From: Pseudomonadota bacterium
GTDB lineage: Bacteria > Pseudomonadota > Gammaproteobacteria > Acidithiobacillales > Acidithiobacillaceae
Length of the DNA: 17,133 bases
Reading direction: 5' to 3'
Assembly: GCA_021818125.1 (NCBI GenBank)
Contig: JAKAFG010000019.1
Location: 1-17,133, forward strand
A program made the translations under genes and the position numbers. Below are positions 1-6,673 of this stretch, one piece after another (position 1 is the stretch's first letter; every line of letters begins with the position of its first letter). The notes under the pieces are model-generated. The model did not search any database. It saw only the letters and a list, made by a program, of their open reading frames with translations, and was not told where the DNA came from.

Positions 1-1565
1 ACGACGAGCAGGAAAACAAGGAACGCCTCAAAACCCGCTGGGCGCAACTGGAAGCCCTGGTGGGTGCGCCGAAGCGGGTGGAACAGATTGCCGCCGATAT
101 GCTGGACCATTGGGAAAAGCGCAAGAGCATCCTGTCCGGCAAGGCCATGATCGTCGCCATGAGCCGCCGCATCGCCGTGGAACTCTATGATGCCATCATC
201 ACCCTGTGTCCTGACTGGCGCAGCGATGACGACACCCAGGGCCGCATCAAGGTGGTCATGACGGGAAATGCCAGCGACCCCATCGAATGGAAGCCGCATA
301 TTCGCAGCAAGGCCGGCAATGAAGCCATCGCCGACCGTCTCAAAGACCCCGAAGACCCGCTAGAGATCGTCATCGTGCGCGATATGTGGTTAACCGGTTT
401 CGACGCCCCGGCCCTGAATACGCTGTACGTGGACAAGCCCATGCGCGGGCACACGCTCATGCAGGCCATCGCCCGCGTCAACCGGGTATTCACCAACAAG
501 TCCGGCGGACTGGTGGTGGACTACATTGGCATCGCCCAGGACCTGAAAAACGCCATCGCCACCTACACCCGTTCCGGCGGCAAGGGAAACCCCGCCGAAA
601 CCGTCGAGGCCGCCATCAAGGTGCTGCTGGAAAAGCTCGACATCTGTCGCAGTATTTTCCATGGGTGCGACTATCAAGATTACCTGACCGGGGATGGCTC
701 GGAAAAGGTGGCCGCCCTGCGCAAGGGTACCGAGTTCATCCTGTCCCAGGAACTCACGGAAGAAGGCCTCAAACGCCGTTTCCGCAATGCCACATCGGGG
801 CTCAGAAAGGCCGCTACGCTGGCGGCGGGCGATGACGTGGTGGAACGCTGCCGGACCGAGATCGTCTTCTTCCTGAGTGTCCGCAACACCCTGGACAAGA
901 CCAGTGACGCGGAATCCCTGGTGGAAGAGCAGGAATACGCCATCCGCCAATTGATCGACCAGTCCATCGCCCCGGAAGGCGTGGTGGACCTGTATGCGGT
1001 GGCGGGGCTGCCCAAAAGCGAAATATCCCTGCTGTCCGATGAATTCATCCACCAGATCGAGGCCATGCCCGAAAAGAATCTGGCCCTGGAAATGCTGCGC
1101 CGTCTGTTGCAGGACAAGGTCCGCAAGGAAGGCAAAGGCAATCTGATCCAGAGCAAAGCCTTCTCGGAACGGCTGGAAGAAGCCCTGCGCAAGTACCATA
1201 ACCGGTCGGTGGATACCGTCGAGGTGATGCAGGAACTTATCGAACTGGCGAAGGCATTGCAGGCGCTGGATCAACGTCATGCGGAACTGGGCCTCAGCAA
1301 AGAGGAAGCGGCCTTTTATGATGCCCTGGCGACCAACGATTCCGCCGTGCAGGCCATGGGCGACGATGCCCTGAAAATGATTGCCAAGGAAGTGGCCGAC
1401 ACCGTGCGCCAGAACACCCGTATCGACTGGGCCATACGGGAACAGGCACGGGCGCATCTGCGAAGGATGGTGAAACGGGTCTTGCGGAAACATGGTTATC
1501 CGCCCGACATGCAGGAAGGGGCGGTGAATATGGTTATTGAGCAGGCTGAGGGGTTGGTGGCATAG
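1..1565 (+). CDS. hsdR: Type I restriction enzyme R subunit, C-terminal half (partial, open at left edge)
   Basis: This is the motor and C-terminal part of HsdR, the ATP-dependent translocase and endonuclease subunit of a type I restriction-modification complex. The frame is open to the first base of the window, so the nuclease domain and first RecA-like domain lie outside. The second RecA-like helicase domain is visible: the motif V region reads DMWLTGFDAP at 381-410, followed by LYVDKPM, and motif VI reads QAIARVNR at 462-485, then VDYIG. After about base 600 comes the helical C-terminal region typical of HsdR, which contacts the methylase core. The end (EQAEGLVA, stop TAG at 1563-1565) looks natural for the family. 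A GTG at 60 is an internal codon and not the start. Base use is GC-rich, like the core genes further right. The hsdM and hsdS genes are expected to the left. Family assignment is firm; the specificity cannot be read. Confidence 0.93.
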   Translation, partial: DEQENKERLKTRWAQLEALVGAPKRVEQIAADMLDHWEKRKSILSGKAMIVAMSRRIAVELYDAIITLCPDWRSDDDTQGRIKVVMTGNASDPIEWKPHIRSKAGNEAIADRLKDPEDPLEIVIVRDMWLTGFDAPALNTLYVDKPMRGHTLMQAIARVNRVFTNKSGGLVVDYIGIAQDLKNAIATYTRSGGKGNPAETVEAAIKVLLEKLDICRSIFHGCDYQDYLTGDGSEKVAALRKGTEFILSQELTEEGLKRRFRNATSGLRKAATLAAGDDVVERCRTEIVFFLSVRNTLDKTSDAESLVEEQEYAIRQLIDQSIAPEGVVDLYAVAGLPKSEISLLSDEFIHQIEAMPEKNLALEMLRRLLQDKVRKEGKGNLIQSKAFSERLEEALRKYHNRSVDTVEVMQELIELAKALQALDQRHAELGLSKEEAAFYDALATNDSAVQAMGDDALKMIAKEVADTVRQNTRIDWAIREQARAHLRRMVKRVLRKHGYPPDMQEGAVNMVIEQAEGLVA

Positions 1566-1691
1566 TTATCCTATGTGGGTGCCAAACGAGGAGACATGCC
1601 AAACTACACAAACATCGAGCCTGTCATCCAATTCAATGAAGTGCTCATTTTTTGGTAGCACTGCATTGAGCGTGTCGCGGCCCAACCCAGC

Positions 1692-1706
1692 GTTCGAGTG
1701 TCGAAC
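1692..1706. repeat. Short perfect inverted repeat upstream of the AT-rich gene
   Basis: Arms gttcga (1692-1697) and tcgaac (1701-1706) flank a 3-base centre. It lies about 35 bases before the likely start of the 175-residue gene, in the 170-base gap after hsdR. It could be a small operator or chance. No function is claimed. Confidence 0.3.
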
Positions 1707-1739
1707 TCGCGTCCTGCTATGCGAACTAGGGGCATGACC

Positions 1740-2267
1740 ATGTTTCTCGTTATTGGAAATGAATTTGCTGATGGAGAGCTAGCAATACTTTGCGATTTAT
1801 TTGATATGATCGATGAAAAGCTAGTTGAAATCGGTCGACTTATTAAGAAATCAAAAGATCCTGAGTCTGATGGATTACTGGATAGAGGTGAGTATTTTAT
1901 AGGCGTTGGCTTTGTTGCAATTCAGAGGTATTTAATAGAAACCATTTTATTTACTGGCTTGGAGAAACGCGAAGCCTATAGCTTAGGTCCAACCCATTCC
2001 TCTGGGGCAACATACATAGGCTTAATTAATTCTTGTGCAAACTGGTGGAAACATGAACCTGAATGGTATAACAACAAAACAGTTCCAAAAAATGGGGAAC
2101 AATCTTTTATTAATATTACAAATATTGCCGAGCATCCCTCATATGAGTTGTCTAATGTACTATCCTCATTATGCGGAACAAACAAGGTTAGTTTTAATTC
2201 CATTGTGCCATACATAAAAGAATGGAGAGCAGAAGTTTATAAGTCACGCAAGAAACCGGACAGATAA
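1740..2267 (+). CDS. Hypothetical protein, AT-rich accessory gene
   Basis: I do not recognise this 175-residue protein. I chose the ATG at 1740 because AGGGG at 1728-1732 sits 7 bases before it; an ATG at 1734 and a GTG at 1698 are less well placed. The sequence is predicted largely helical. It has an acidic N-terminal half (DLFDMIDEKLVEIGRL), a middle stretch RYLIETILFTGLEKRE, a tryptophan pair (CANWWKHEPEW) and a basic tail (YKSRKKPDR). There is no signal peptide or clear membrane segment. Base composition is much richer in A and T than hsdR before it, which suggests horizontal arrival. Its place between a restriction gene and an Abi-like pair makes a defence or mobile-element role possible, but nothing in the sequence proves it. 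Confidence 0.6.
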   Translation: MFLVIGNEFADGELAILCDLFDMIDEKLVEIGRLIKKSKDPESDGLLDRGEYFIGVGFVAIQRYLIETILFTGLEKREAYSLGPTHSSGATYIGLINSCANWWKHEPEWYNNKTVPKNGEQSFINITNIAEHPSYELSNVLSSLCGTNKVSFNSIVPYIKEWRAEVYKSRKKPDR

Positions 2268-2395
2268 CTAAAGCGGCAAAACATCGTTCCACTTCGCTCA
2301 AATTGACAGTTTTTAATTAGTGTTTTTTATGGTTTTTCTTCGCAATCGTCTTCCACAGAACCGCCACTTAAAACTGCCGTTTATCGCAACGTTAT
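2264..2395. repeat. Imperfect inverted arms bracketing the intergenic region, weakly attC-like
   Basis: The left arm (2264-2278) reads ATAAC then TAAAGCGGCA and starts at the stop codon of the preceding gene. The right arm (2375-2395) holds TGCCGTTTA and ends in GTTAT. The outer ATAAC/GTTAT and inner AAGCGGCA/TGCCGTT blocks are complementary apart from one missing base, but the distances between the two blocks differ (about 3 against 9 bases). The layout of stop codon, arm, about 100 bases, arm and next gene recalls an integron attC site. The unequal spacing and imperfect core triplets keep confidence low. Confidence 0.25.
2303..2330 (+). promoter_or_regulatory. Candidate sigma-70 promoter for the 64 aa / 305 aa gene pair
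   Basis: A perfect -35 hexamer TTGACA (2303-2308) is followed after 16 bases by TTTTAT (2325-2330), a 4 of 6 match to the -10 consensus. It lies about 110 bases before the start at 2438. The surrounding DNA is T-rich, so a chance match is possible. Confidence 0.3.
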
Positions 2396-2437
2396 ATCGA
2401 CGTTCCGCGCGCTGGTAGAAAATAAGGAGAAAATTAA

Positions 2438-2632
2438 ATGATATCCCGGAGCCTTTTAGAACGAATCATTGCCGCTGAGGACAACCCACAAACGATTAGC
2501 GAAGAGGAGTTCGCTAAACTTCGCCTGGAAATCTCGACCGCTCTTTCAAAAGGCCATCAACTTCGCCTGAACCGACTGTCATTCTTTGCCTCGGAGCCGA
2601 TCAGCGACTACCTCGACGACATTCCATTTTAG
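2438..2632 (+). CDS. Small hypothetical protein, first gene of a putative two-gene defence module
   Basis: This 64-residue protein has a good start: AAGGAG at 2424-2429 lies 8 bases before the ATG at 2438. It is soluble and helical, with an acidic centre (SEEEFAKLRLEIS), a basic patch (KGHQLRLNRL) and an acidic tail (SDYLDDIPF). I know no family for it. Its stop (2630-2632) is 8 bases before the ATG of the 305-residue gene, and the ribosome site of that gene overlaps this stop, so the two are almost certainly co-transcribed and probably translationally linked. A small gene in front of a larger Abi-like gene resembles toxin-antitoxin or effector-immunity order, but an antitoxin role is only a guess. 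Confidence 0.65.
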   Translation: MISRSLLERIIAAEDNPQTISEEEFAKLRLEISTALSKGHQLRLNRLSFFASEPISDYLDDIPF

Positions 2633-2640
2633 GAATTCGA

Positions 2641-3558
2641 ATGAACAAAACTCCAATTTCAAAGGATTTTGAACAGGCAAAGGCAATTCTCAGAGACGCG
2701 CTCTTCAAAGAGTCTGCAAATCTACAGGATAGAGAGACTATTGGAATCCTGAAGTTGATTAAAGCGCGAGAAGAGAACATCGACTTCGAGCTTGGTCTCG
2801 CTGAAAGGATCGGTGGAGACAACAGCAACTATCCTTACCGATCCTCGTATTATATTACGAAATTTTTTCAGGACCTTGGACTCAGCTATACACATGACGG
2901 CTCGACTAGAAGAGTCTGGATCAAAAATACTCTTCTACTGCTCGATACGGTGCAGATAGCGAACCTGATTAAGAACGGGCTTTTTCGGAAGGCAGATTTC
3001 AAGAATCCAAAACTAAGGACGGAAACGACGACATCTCTAGAAGAAGAGGAATTCCTGTCCTTAGCCGTCTCCGACTTCAAGAAGTTCGTGGATGAATCAA
3101 TTCGGGTAAATGAGGTGCTAGATCTGGAGGAAGTCCTGGACCTCAACCTCAACATTGACCTTCTCTTCGAACCGCAATCAACAACAAGGGATGAAGATCT
3201 CAACTTACTTATCAACGAAGCCAAAGACCGATATTTGAAACCGAACGACCAAATAGTGGCGCTAGAGAAACTTTGGGACGCGTTCGAACGTGTAAAAACC
3301 TACTACGACAAGGACAAGAAGAAGTCCGCTACCATTCTCATAGGAAAGATGTCTACCGAACTCGATGCGGCTGAACTTCAGCAAGAATTCGAGACACTCA
3401 CCAAAATTGGCAATTCCTATCGTATCAGGCATCATGAAACTGACAAGAAGCCTCTGACCGAACCTTCTCAGGTGAAGTATTTGTTTTTTCGCATGTTAGC
3501 GCTAATTGACCTTACAGTCGGAGTAATTCACTATGATGACGGAAGAATAGAAGAATGA
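2641..3558 (+). CDS. Putative AbiJ-like / HEPN-like abortive infection protein
   Basis: This is a 305-residue soluble protein with AGGA at 2631-2634 six bases before the ATG. Two blocks look like domains. Residues about 55-115 (RSSYYITKFFQDLGLSY, then HDGSTRRVWI, then a run ending in NGLFRKADF) resemble a small DNA- or partner-binding module. Residues about 200-300 contain LEKLWDAFERVKTYY, a GNSYRIRHHE motif and an ending rich in hydrophobic helix (KYLFFRMLALIDLTVGVI). From memory, the KLWDAFER and IRHHE signatures occur in C-terminal domains of AbiJ-like phage-defence proteins, thought to be HEPN-related. I could not confirm this, and the classical HEPN spacing Rx4-6H is not exact here. A charged linker (about 120-190) joins the two. 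The gene is AT-richer than its surroundings and follows an hsdR gene and a small partner gene, which fits a defence island. Confidence 0.65.
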   Translation: MNKTPISKDFEQAKAILRDALFKESANLQDRETIGILKLIKAREENIDFELGLAERIGGDNSNYPYRSSYYITKFFQDLGLSYTHDGSTRRVWIKNTLLLLDTVQIANLIKNGLFRKADFKNPKLRTETTTSLEEEEFLSLAVSDFKKFVDESIRVNEVLDLEEVLDLNLNIDLLFEPQSTTRDEDLNLLINEAKDRYLKPNDQIVALEKLWDAFERVKTYYDKDKKKSATILIGKMSTELDAAELQQEFETLTKIGNSYRIRHHETDKKPLTEPSQVKYLFFRMLALIDLTVGVIHYDDGRIEE

Positions 3559-3688
3559 CATAACATCGATTTTGAGCGGACAATTTGCTTCGCAGATATG
3601 CCGGGGCAGTCGTTGATGGTCAGGATGAGGACGGAACTATCTTCAGTTGACGCGGATATGCCTGAATCTTCCATTTATTCCAAGACTA
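3559..3688. other. Intergenic region between convergent accessory genes
   Basis: This 130-base stretch separates the Abi-like gene (plus) from the acidic small protein (minus). It contains a short hairpin around tgc-ttc-gca and no convincing gene or strong terminator on either strand. Confidence 0.4.
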
Positions 3689-4051
3689 TCAATGCCGCAC
3701 CTCATCATCCGACCGCAAATCCTCGCTGATCCCAGTCTCGTCATCCTCGGCGTCGTTCAGCAGGATAGCAACGATCCCCGCATCCCTCATTACGTCATAG
3801 ACCATCATAAAGGCCTCGGATCTGGACCAGCCTGCCTCGCCGTAATCAACCCGGATAGTCCAGTAGTCCTCTGGCGATTCGCACAGATCAATCACCAGGC
3901 TTATCTCGTCGGGTTCATGAATGAAGGCATCCAGGTCCGATGTGCCTAATTCGGTGATGGCTTCCATCAAAGCGTTAGAAAATTCCTTTTCCAAATCTAT
4001 CGCGCCCTTACTGTCATCCAGATCACCGATGAACACCCGACTAACCATCAC
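3689..4051 (-). CDS. Small acidic hypothetical protein coupled to the integrase remnant
   Basis: This 120-residue protein is strongly acidic, with Asp/Glu runs at both ends (GDLDDSKG near the N-terminus, NDAEDDETG and RSDDEVRH near the C-terminus). The middle (SLVIDLCESPEDYWTIRVDY) looks like beta strands. I do not recognise the family. Two starts overlap the integrase stop: GTG at 4051-4049 and ATG at 4048-4046, in the string GTGATGGTTAG where TAG ends the integrase frame. GAGAGG lies 8 bases before the GTG. This overlap implies it was translated together with the recombinase, as accessory genes of integrative elements often are. An acidic partner such as an excision, anti-restriction (DNA-mimic) or immunity factor is conceivable, but only as inference from charge and position. 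Confidence 0.55.
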   Translation of the reverse strand: MMVSRVFIGDLDDSKGAIDLEKEFSNALMEAITELGTSDLDAFIHEPDEISLVIDLCESPEDYWTIRVDYGEAGWSRSEAFMMVYDVMRDAGIVAILLNDAEDDETGISEDLRSDDEVRH

Positions 4052-4382
4052 CCCTTGAACCTCTCACCGCGTCCACCAATACTTTACCCGAAATATGCGT
4101 GTACCGCTTCATCATTTGTGTGGATTTATGCCCGGTAATGGCCTGCACGGTCATGACGGGGATGCCCTTTTCGCAGAATCGGCTGGTGGCCTCGTGGCGC
4201 AGGTCGTGGAAGGTCAGGCCCGCGATCCCGGCTTTCTTCATGGCTTTCGTGTAGCTGGCCCGCATGCTGTCATTGGTGTACTTCCAGACCCTGACGTTCT
4301 CACCGCTACCCCGGTGCCTGTGGCCGTTGTAAAGCCGCTTCCGTACACTCGGACATTGGCGCGATACGCGCTGCGCCGTTCT
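4041..4382 (-). pseudogene. Tyrosine recombinase (phage-type integrase), C-terminal remnant
   Basis: The frame encodes the C-terminal catalytic part of a tyrosine recombinase. Counting from the ATG at 4265, it shows HDLRHEATSR with the His20-x-x-Arg23 pair, then ITGHKSTQMMKRYTH with His46 and the nucleophile Tyr55. Reading upstream of that ATG the frame stays open to a TGA at 4383-4385 and still looks like integrase (KYTNDSMRASYTKAMKKAG). The first catalytic Arg, the Lys strand and the whole core-binding domain are absent, and nothing integrase-like lies further upstream. It therefore cannot be an active recombinase alone. It marks an old integration event and probably the right-hand edge of the accessory block. 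Its stop overlaps the start of the acidic protein. Confidence 0.8.
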
Positions 4383-4764
4383 TCATGTCCGACACCGTGT
4401 GTTCGATCCCGTTCGCGTGTCGCTATTCCATAGACAAAAGCTCACCCTGCCGCCTACACTGGGTACTGAATGCAACATGGGATCCGAAATTCGTACTAAC
4501 ATCTGGACAAGAAGCACGCTGGGTGTTGCGCTAAAGGCATGTAGTAAGGCAACGATATGGTGCTTTCCGTATGGAGCAACAAGCATTTTTCAGTATCATA
4601 AACATTATATTGATTATAATGGTATTTTGTGGCGCAACATGTTCCGCATATACTAAGAATGCGTACCACGGTATTCAGCACCCTTGCCGCCATTGCTGCG
4701 CGCAGAAATCGCATCCTTAGGGCGAAACGCCGCACCGGTGCGTCCATCCGTCCTCGGATTTGGT
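4383..4764. other. Gene-poor junction between the integrase remnant and the dacB remnant
   Basis: I see no convincing gene in these 380 bases on either strand; the open frames give proteins without recognisable pattern. The segment 4565-4660 is very AT-rich and holds a perfect 7-base inverted repeat, cattata (4603-4609) and tataatg (4615-4621), which includes a TATAAT hexamer. It may be scar DNA from element insertion or decay. I found no tRNA that could have served as an attachment site. Confidence 0.45.
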
Positions 4765-5132
4765 CGTCGGACCTTGTGAAATGATCGACTAGAATCGCGA
4801 AATCCGTAGCGCTGAGACGATCTTTACGGGACAATCCGCAGCCATCTACCAGTTGGGTCCGGCCGCCAAGCATACCGTGTATACCATTGCACCACACCAT
4901 CATTGACGGACAGGGCTAATATTCGGGTGTGCTGGTGAGACTCCGGCCCCAGTTCATGCAGGATGATATACACGGTAGTCAACAGCTTTACCGTGGATGT
5001 CGGCAGTTGTGCATGGTCTGCCTGCACACTCAACGCCGGCCTACCCGCTTGCGGATACCGAAAAAAGACAGCCATACCCAGTCTGCCCCCTCCTCCCTCG
5101 TTTGAGACATTATTTCGCGCTCCCTTCTTTGT
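4765..5132 (-). pseudogene. dacB: D-alanyl-D-alanine carboxypeptidase (peptidase S13, PBP4 type) remnant
   Basis: Two signatures of the PBP4 family sit here in different frames. Upstream on the minus strand a frame reads LSVQADHAQLPTSTVKLLTT, the active-site SxxK block (Ser at 4997-4995, Lys at 4988-4986), then ILHELGPES. About 140 bases on, another frame reads QLVDGCGLSRKDRLSATDFA (DGCGLSR at 4846-4826), which matches the family block DGSGLSR with Ser to Cys. In intact members these blocks are separated by well over 200 residues, and the gene also has a signal peptide, an SxN and a KTG motif; none of these is present. So the gene has lost its N-terminus, its middle and its end, and is frameshifted. 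It begins directly after the stop of the AmpG-like gene, in the same direction. Both act on peptidoglycan, so they were probably one operon. Confidence 0.72.
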
Positions 5133-6338
5133 TTACATGGATTCTTGGTGATCATTAAACAGGACTGCGGGCAGTCGCAGGGCCAGCCATAAGCTCGGTA
5201 TCGCTGCAGCAAAGGCGAGTAGAAAGAATTCCACAAACCCCACCCGCGCCGCAAGAAAGCCACTAAACCCGCCGACGATGGTGGCTGCCACAGACATCAG
5301 GGCGGAGCCAATAGCGAAGTGCGTCGCCTGATAGCTACCCTGGCAGCGCTGCATGAGAAAGACCATCAAAACGGCGGTGCCGAGACCAGCCGCCGCCTGC
5401 TCAAAGGCCACAGTGATGCCGACCCACCAGACAGAAGGCATCGCCCAGGCTAGCCACGCATAGGCGGGTATCGCCAGAGACTGGATAAAAGTCAATGGAA
5501 ATAGGGCGCGACGCAACCCCCATCGGGATATGACGATACCCCCCAGCAAGGCACCTCCAATACCCGTCACTGTGCCTACGGTGCCGGTGAGAATGCCGCG
5601 CGCCACCAGGTCGTAGCCCAGATGGTTGAGGAATGGTGTCACCATCGCAAACATCATGGCGTCACCAGCACGAAAAAGCAGGATAAAGGCTAGGGCCCAA
5701 ACGATTCCTGGTTGCTGCATATAGGTCGAAAAGGCGTCGCGCACTGCGCGCCAGCGTTGTCCCTGATGGCTCGTAGCCACTGGTGGTGGAAGTACGCGCT
5801 GATGAAAAGCCGCCAATCCCCATGTCATCGCTGCTGCGGTTAAAAAACAAACGGTCCAGGACGCCCATCCGGCGAGGATAACGAGTGCACCATTCCCCAC
5901 TAGCATGGCCACTCGATAGGCGGCGACCCGTAGTCCGGAAAAGGCTGCCTGATCGGATGGATTGAGCGTTTGGATGTAATAACCGTCTACGGACATGTCA
6001 TGGGTGGCCGACATGAAGGCCATTAACACAAAAATTTTGGCGGCCAGATCTAGATTCAGGTGCTGTGCTGGCCAGATCAGTAAGGCCGCCACGCCACCCA
6101 GAACGACTTCCATCACCACCAGCCAACGCTTTTTGTTCGCGAAAAGGTCGATCAACGGGCTCCAGAACAGTTTTAAATTCCAGGGCAGACCTAAAAAAGA
6201 GAGCAATCCGATGATCTGCAAACCAGCCCCGGCATAGGTAAAAAACTGTACGGATACCTGCTGTACCAGCGAATAAGGCAGGCCTTCCGCGTAATAGGTA
6301 CTGGCAATCCATCTGAAAGTTTTAAACTTTTTTTGCAA
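5133..6338 (-). CDS. MFS transporter of the AmpG / PAT family
   Basis: This 401-residue inner-membrane protein has about 12 hydrophobic segments. The N-terminus carries YYAEGLPYSLV, then GLLSFLGLPWNLKLFWSPLID, and the first half ends in AFMSATHDMSVDGYYIQ, the counterpart of the SQDI-DA signature of AmpG-like permeases. AmpG imports anhydro-muropeptides for cell-wall recycling. Relatives also move acetyl-CoA, so substrate is inferred and not proven. The start is a TTG at 6338 with only a weak GGATGAG before it. An ATG seven bases upstream would read into the same protein (MSLAKKF...) if the seven-A run at 6328-6334 had one base fewer, so either a rare start or an indel is possible. A terminator ends only about 20 bases upstream. 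The dacB remnant follows in the same direction. Confidence 0.82.
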   Translation of the reverse strand: MQKKFKTFRWIASTYYAEGLPYSLVQQVSVQFFTYAGAGLQIIGLLSFLGLPWNLKLFWSPLIDLFANKKRWLVVMEVVLGGVAALLIWPAQHLNLDLAAKIFVLMAFMSATHDMSVDGYYIQTLNPSDQAAFSGLRVAAYRVAMLVGNGALVILAGWASWTVCFLTAAAMTWGLAAFHQRVLPPPVATSHQGQRWRAVRDAFSTYMQQPGIVWALAFILLFRAGDAMMFAMVTPFLNHLGYDLVARGILTGTVGTVTGIGGALLGGIVISRWGLRRALFPLTFIQSLAIPAYAWLAWAMPSVWWVGITVAFEQAAAGLGTAVLMVFLMQRCQGSYQATHFAIGSALMSVAATIVGGFSGFLAARVGFVEFFLLAFAAAIPSLWLALRLPAVLFNDHQESM

Positions 6339-6350
6339 GGCTCATCCGAA

Positions 6351-6378
6351 TATAAAAAACCCCCGCATTGCGGGGGTT
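6351..6378 (-). terminator. Rho-independent terminator after the cytochrome gene
   Basis: Arms aacccccgc (6358-6366) and gcgggggtt (6370-6378) form a perfect 9-base-pair stem with a 3-base loop. Read on the minus strand the hairpin is followed by a T run (TTTTTTATA), which gives the direction. It lies 20 bases after the cytochrome stop at 6398 and just before the MFS gene. Confidence 0.88.
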
Positions 6379-6397
6379 AGACGGCTAAATAAGCCCG

Positions 6398-6673
6398 TTA
6401 AGCAGATTTCGGGGGTGCAACGGGCTTTTGCGCCAGCACCCACGAGGCCAGCTCCTTGGCTTCCGCCGGGGTGACACGTTGCGGCGGCATGGGCATAGAG
6501 CCCCATACGCCAGCCACGCAGTGTTCAATAGCGTGGCTCAACGTTGCCACCGCCTTGGGATCACCTTTGAATTTATAGGCAACCCAAGCAAAAGCAGGAC
6601 CGACCACTTTGGCAGCGACTTGATGGCAGGTAAAACAGCCCATGGCTTCTGCCAGAGACTTCGCTTTGGCCAT
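6398..6673 (-). CDS. c-type cytochrome haem domain (signal sequence out of frame)
   Basis: The 91 residues form a small class I cytochrome c domain: haem attachment CFTCH at residues 13-17, a Met ligand in GSMPMPP (Met60 or Met62), and a closing helix AEAKELASWVLAQ. Such proteins carry single electrons in the periplasm. The ATG at 6673 is inside the mature sequence. In the same frame upstream there are only a few more codons (SSGDHYADQ) before a TGA at 6703-6701, so as written there is no signal peptide and haem could not be attached. A lipoprotein signal and linker lie immediately upstream in two other frames (see next entry), so this is very probably the 3' part of one broken gene or of an unusual recoded one. 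It ends 20 bases before a strong terminator. Confidence 0.8.
   Translation of the reverse strand: MAKAKSLAEAMGCFTCHQVAAKVVGPAFAWVAYKFKGDPKAVATLSHAIEHCVAGVWGSMPMPPQRVTPAEAKELASWVLAQKPVAPPKSA

Noticed and set aside
390..1493. Long minus-strand open frame of 367 codons opposite hsdR
   Set aside because: It mirrors the GC-rich codon pattern of hsdR, has no family resemblance and no ribosome site. The plus-strand frame carries clear helicase motifs.
1596..1658. 20-codon open frame with GAGGAG two bases before its ATG, after hsdR
   Set aside because: It is too short, the ribosome site is too close to the ATG, and there is no recognisable product. It may be the stub of a lost gene but cannot be supported.
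3559..3620. Second attC-like site after the Abi-like gene (CATAAC ... GTTGATG)
   Set aside because: The inner arms do not pair in the right order; only the general look is similar.
4385..4440. gttcgatcc and a CCA-like end suggesting a tRNA 3' end as integrase attachment site
   Set aside because: The expected stem pairings of a tRNA T-arm and acceptor do not form, and no anticodon arm is found upstream.
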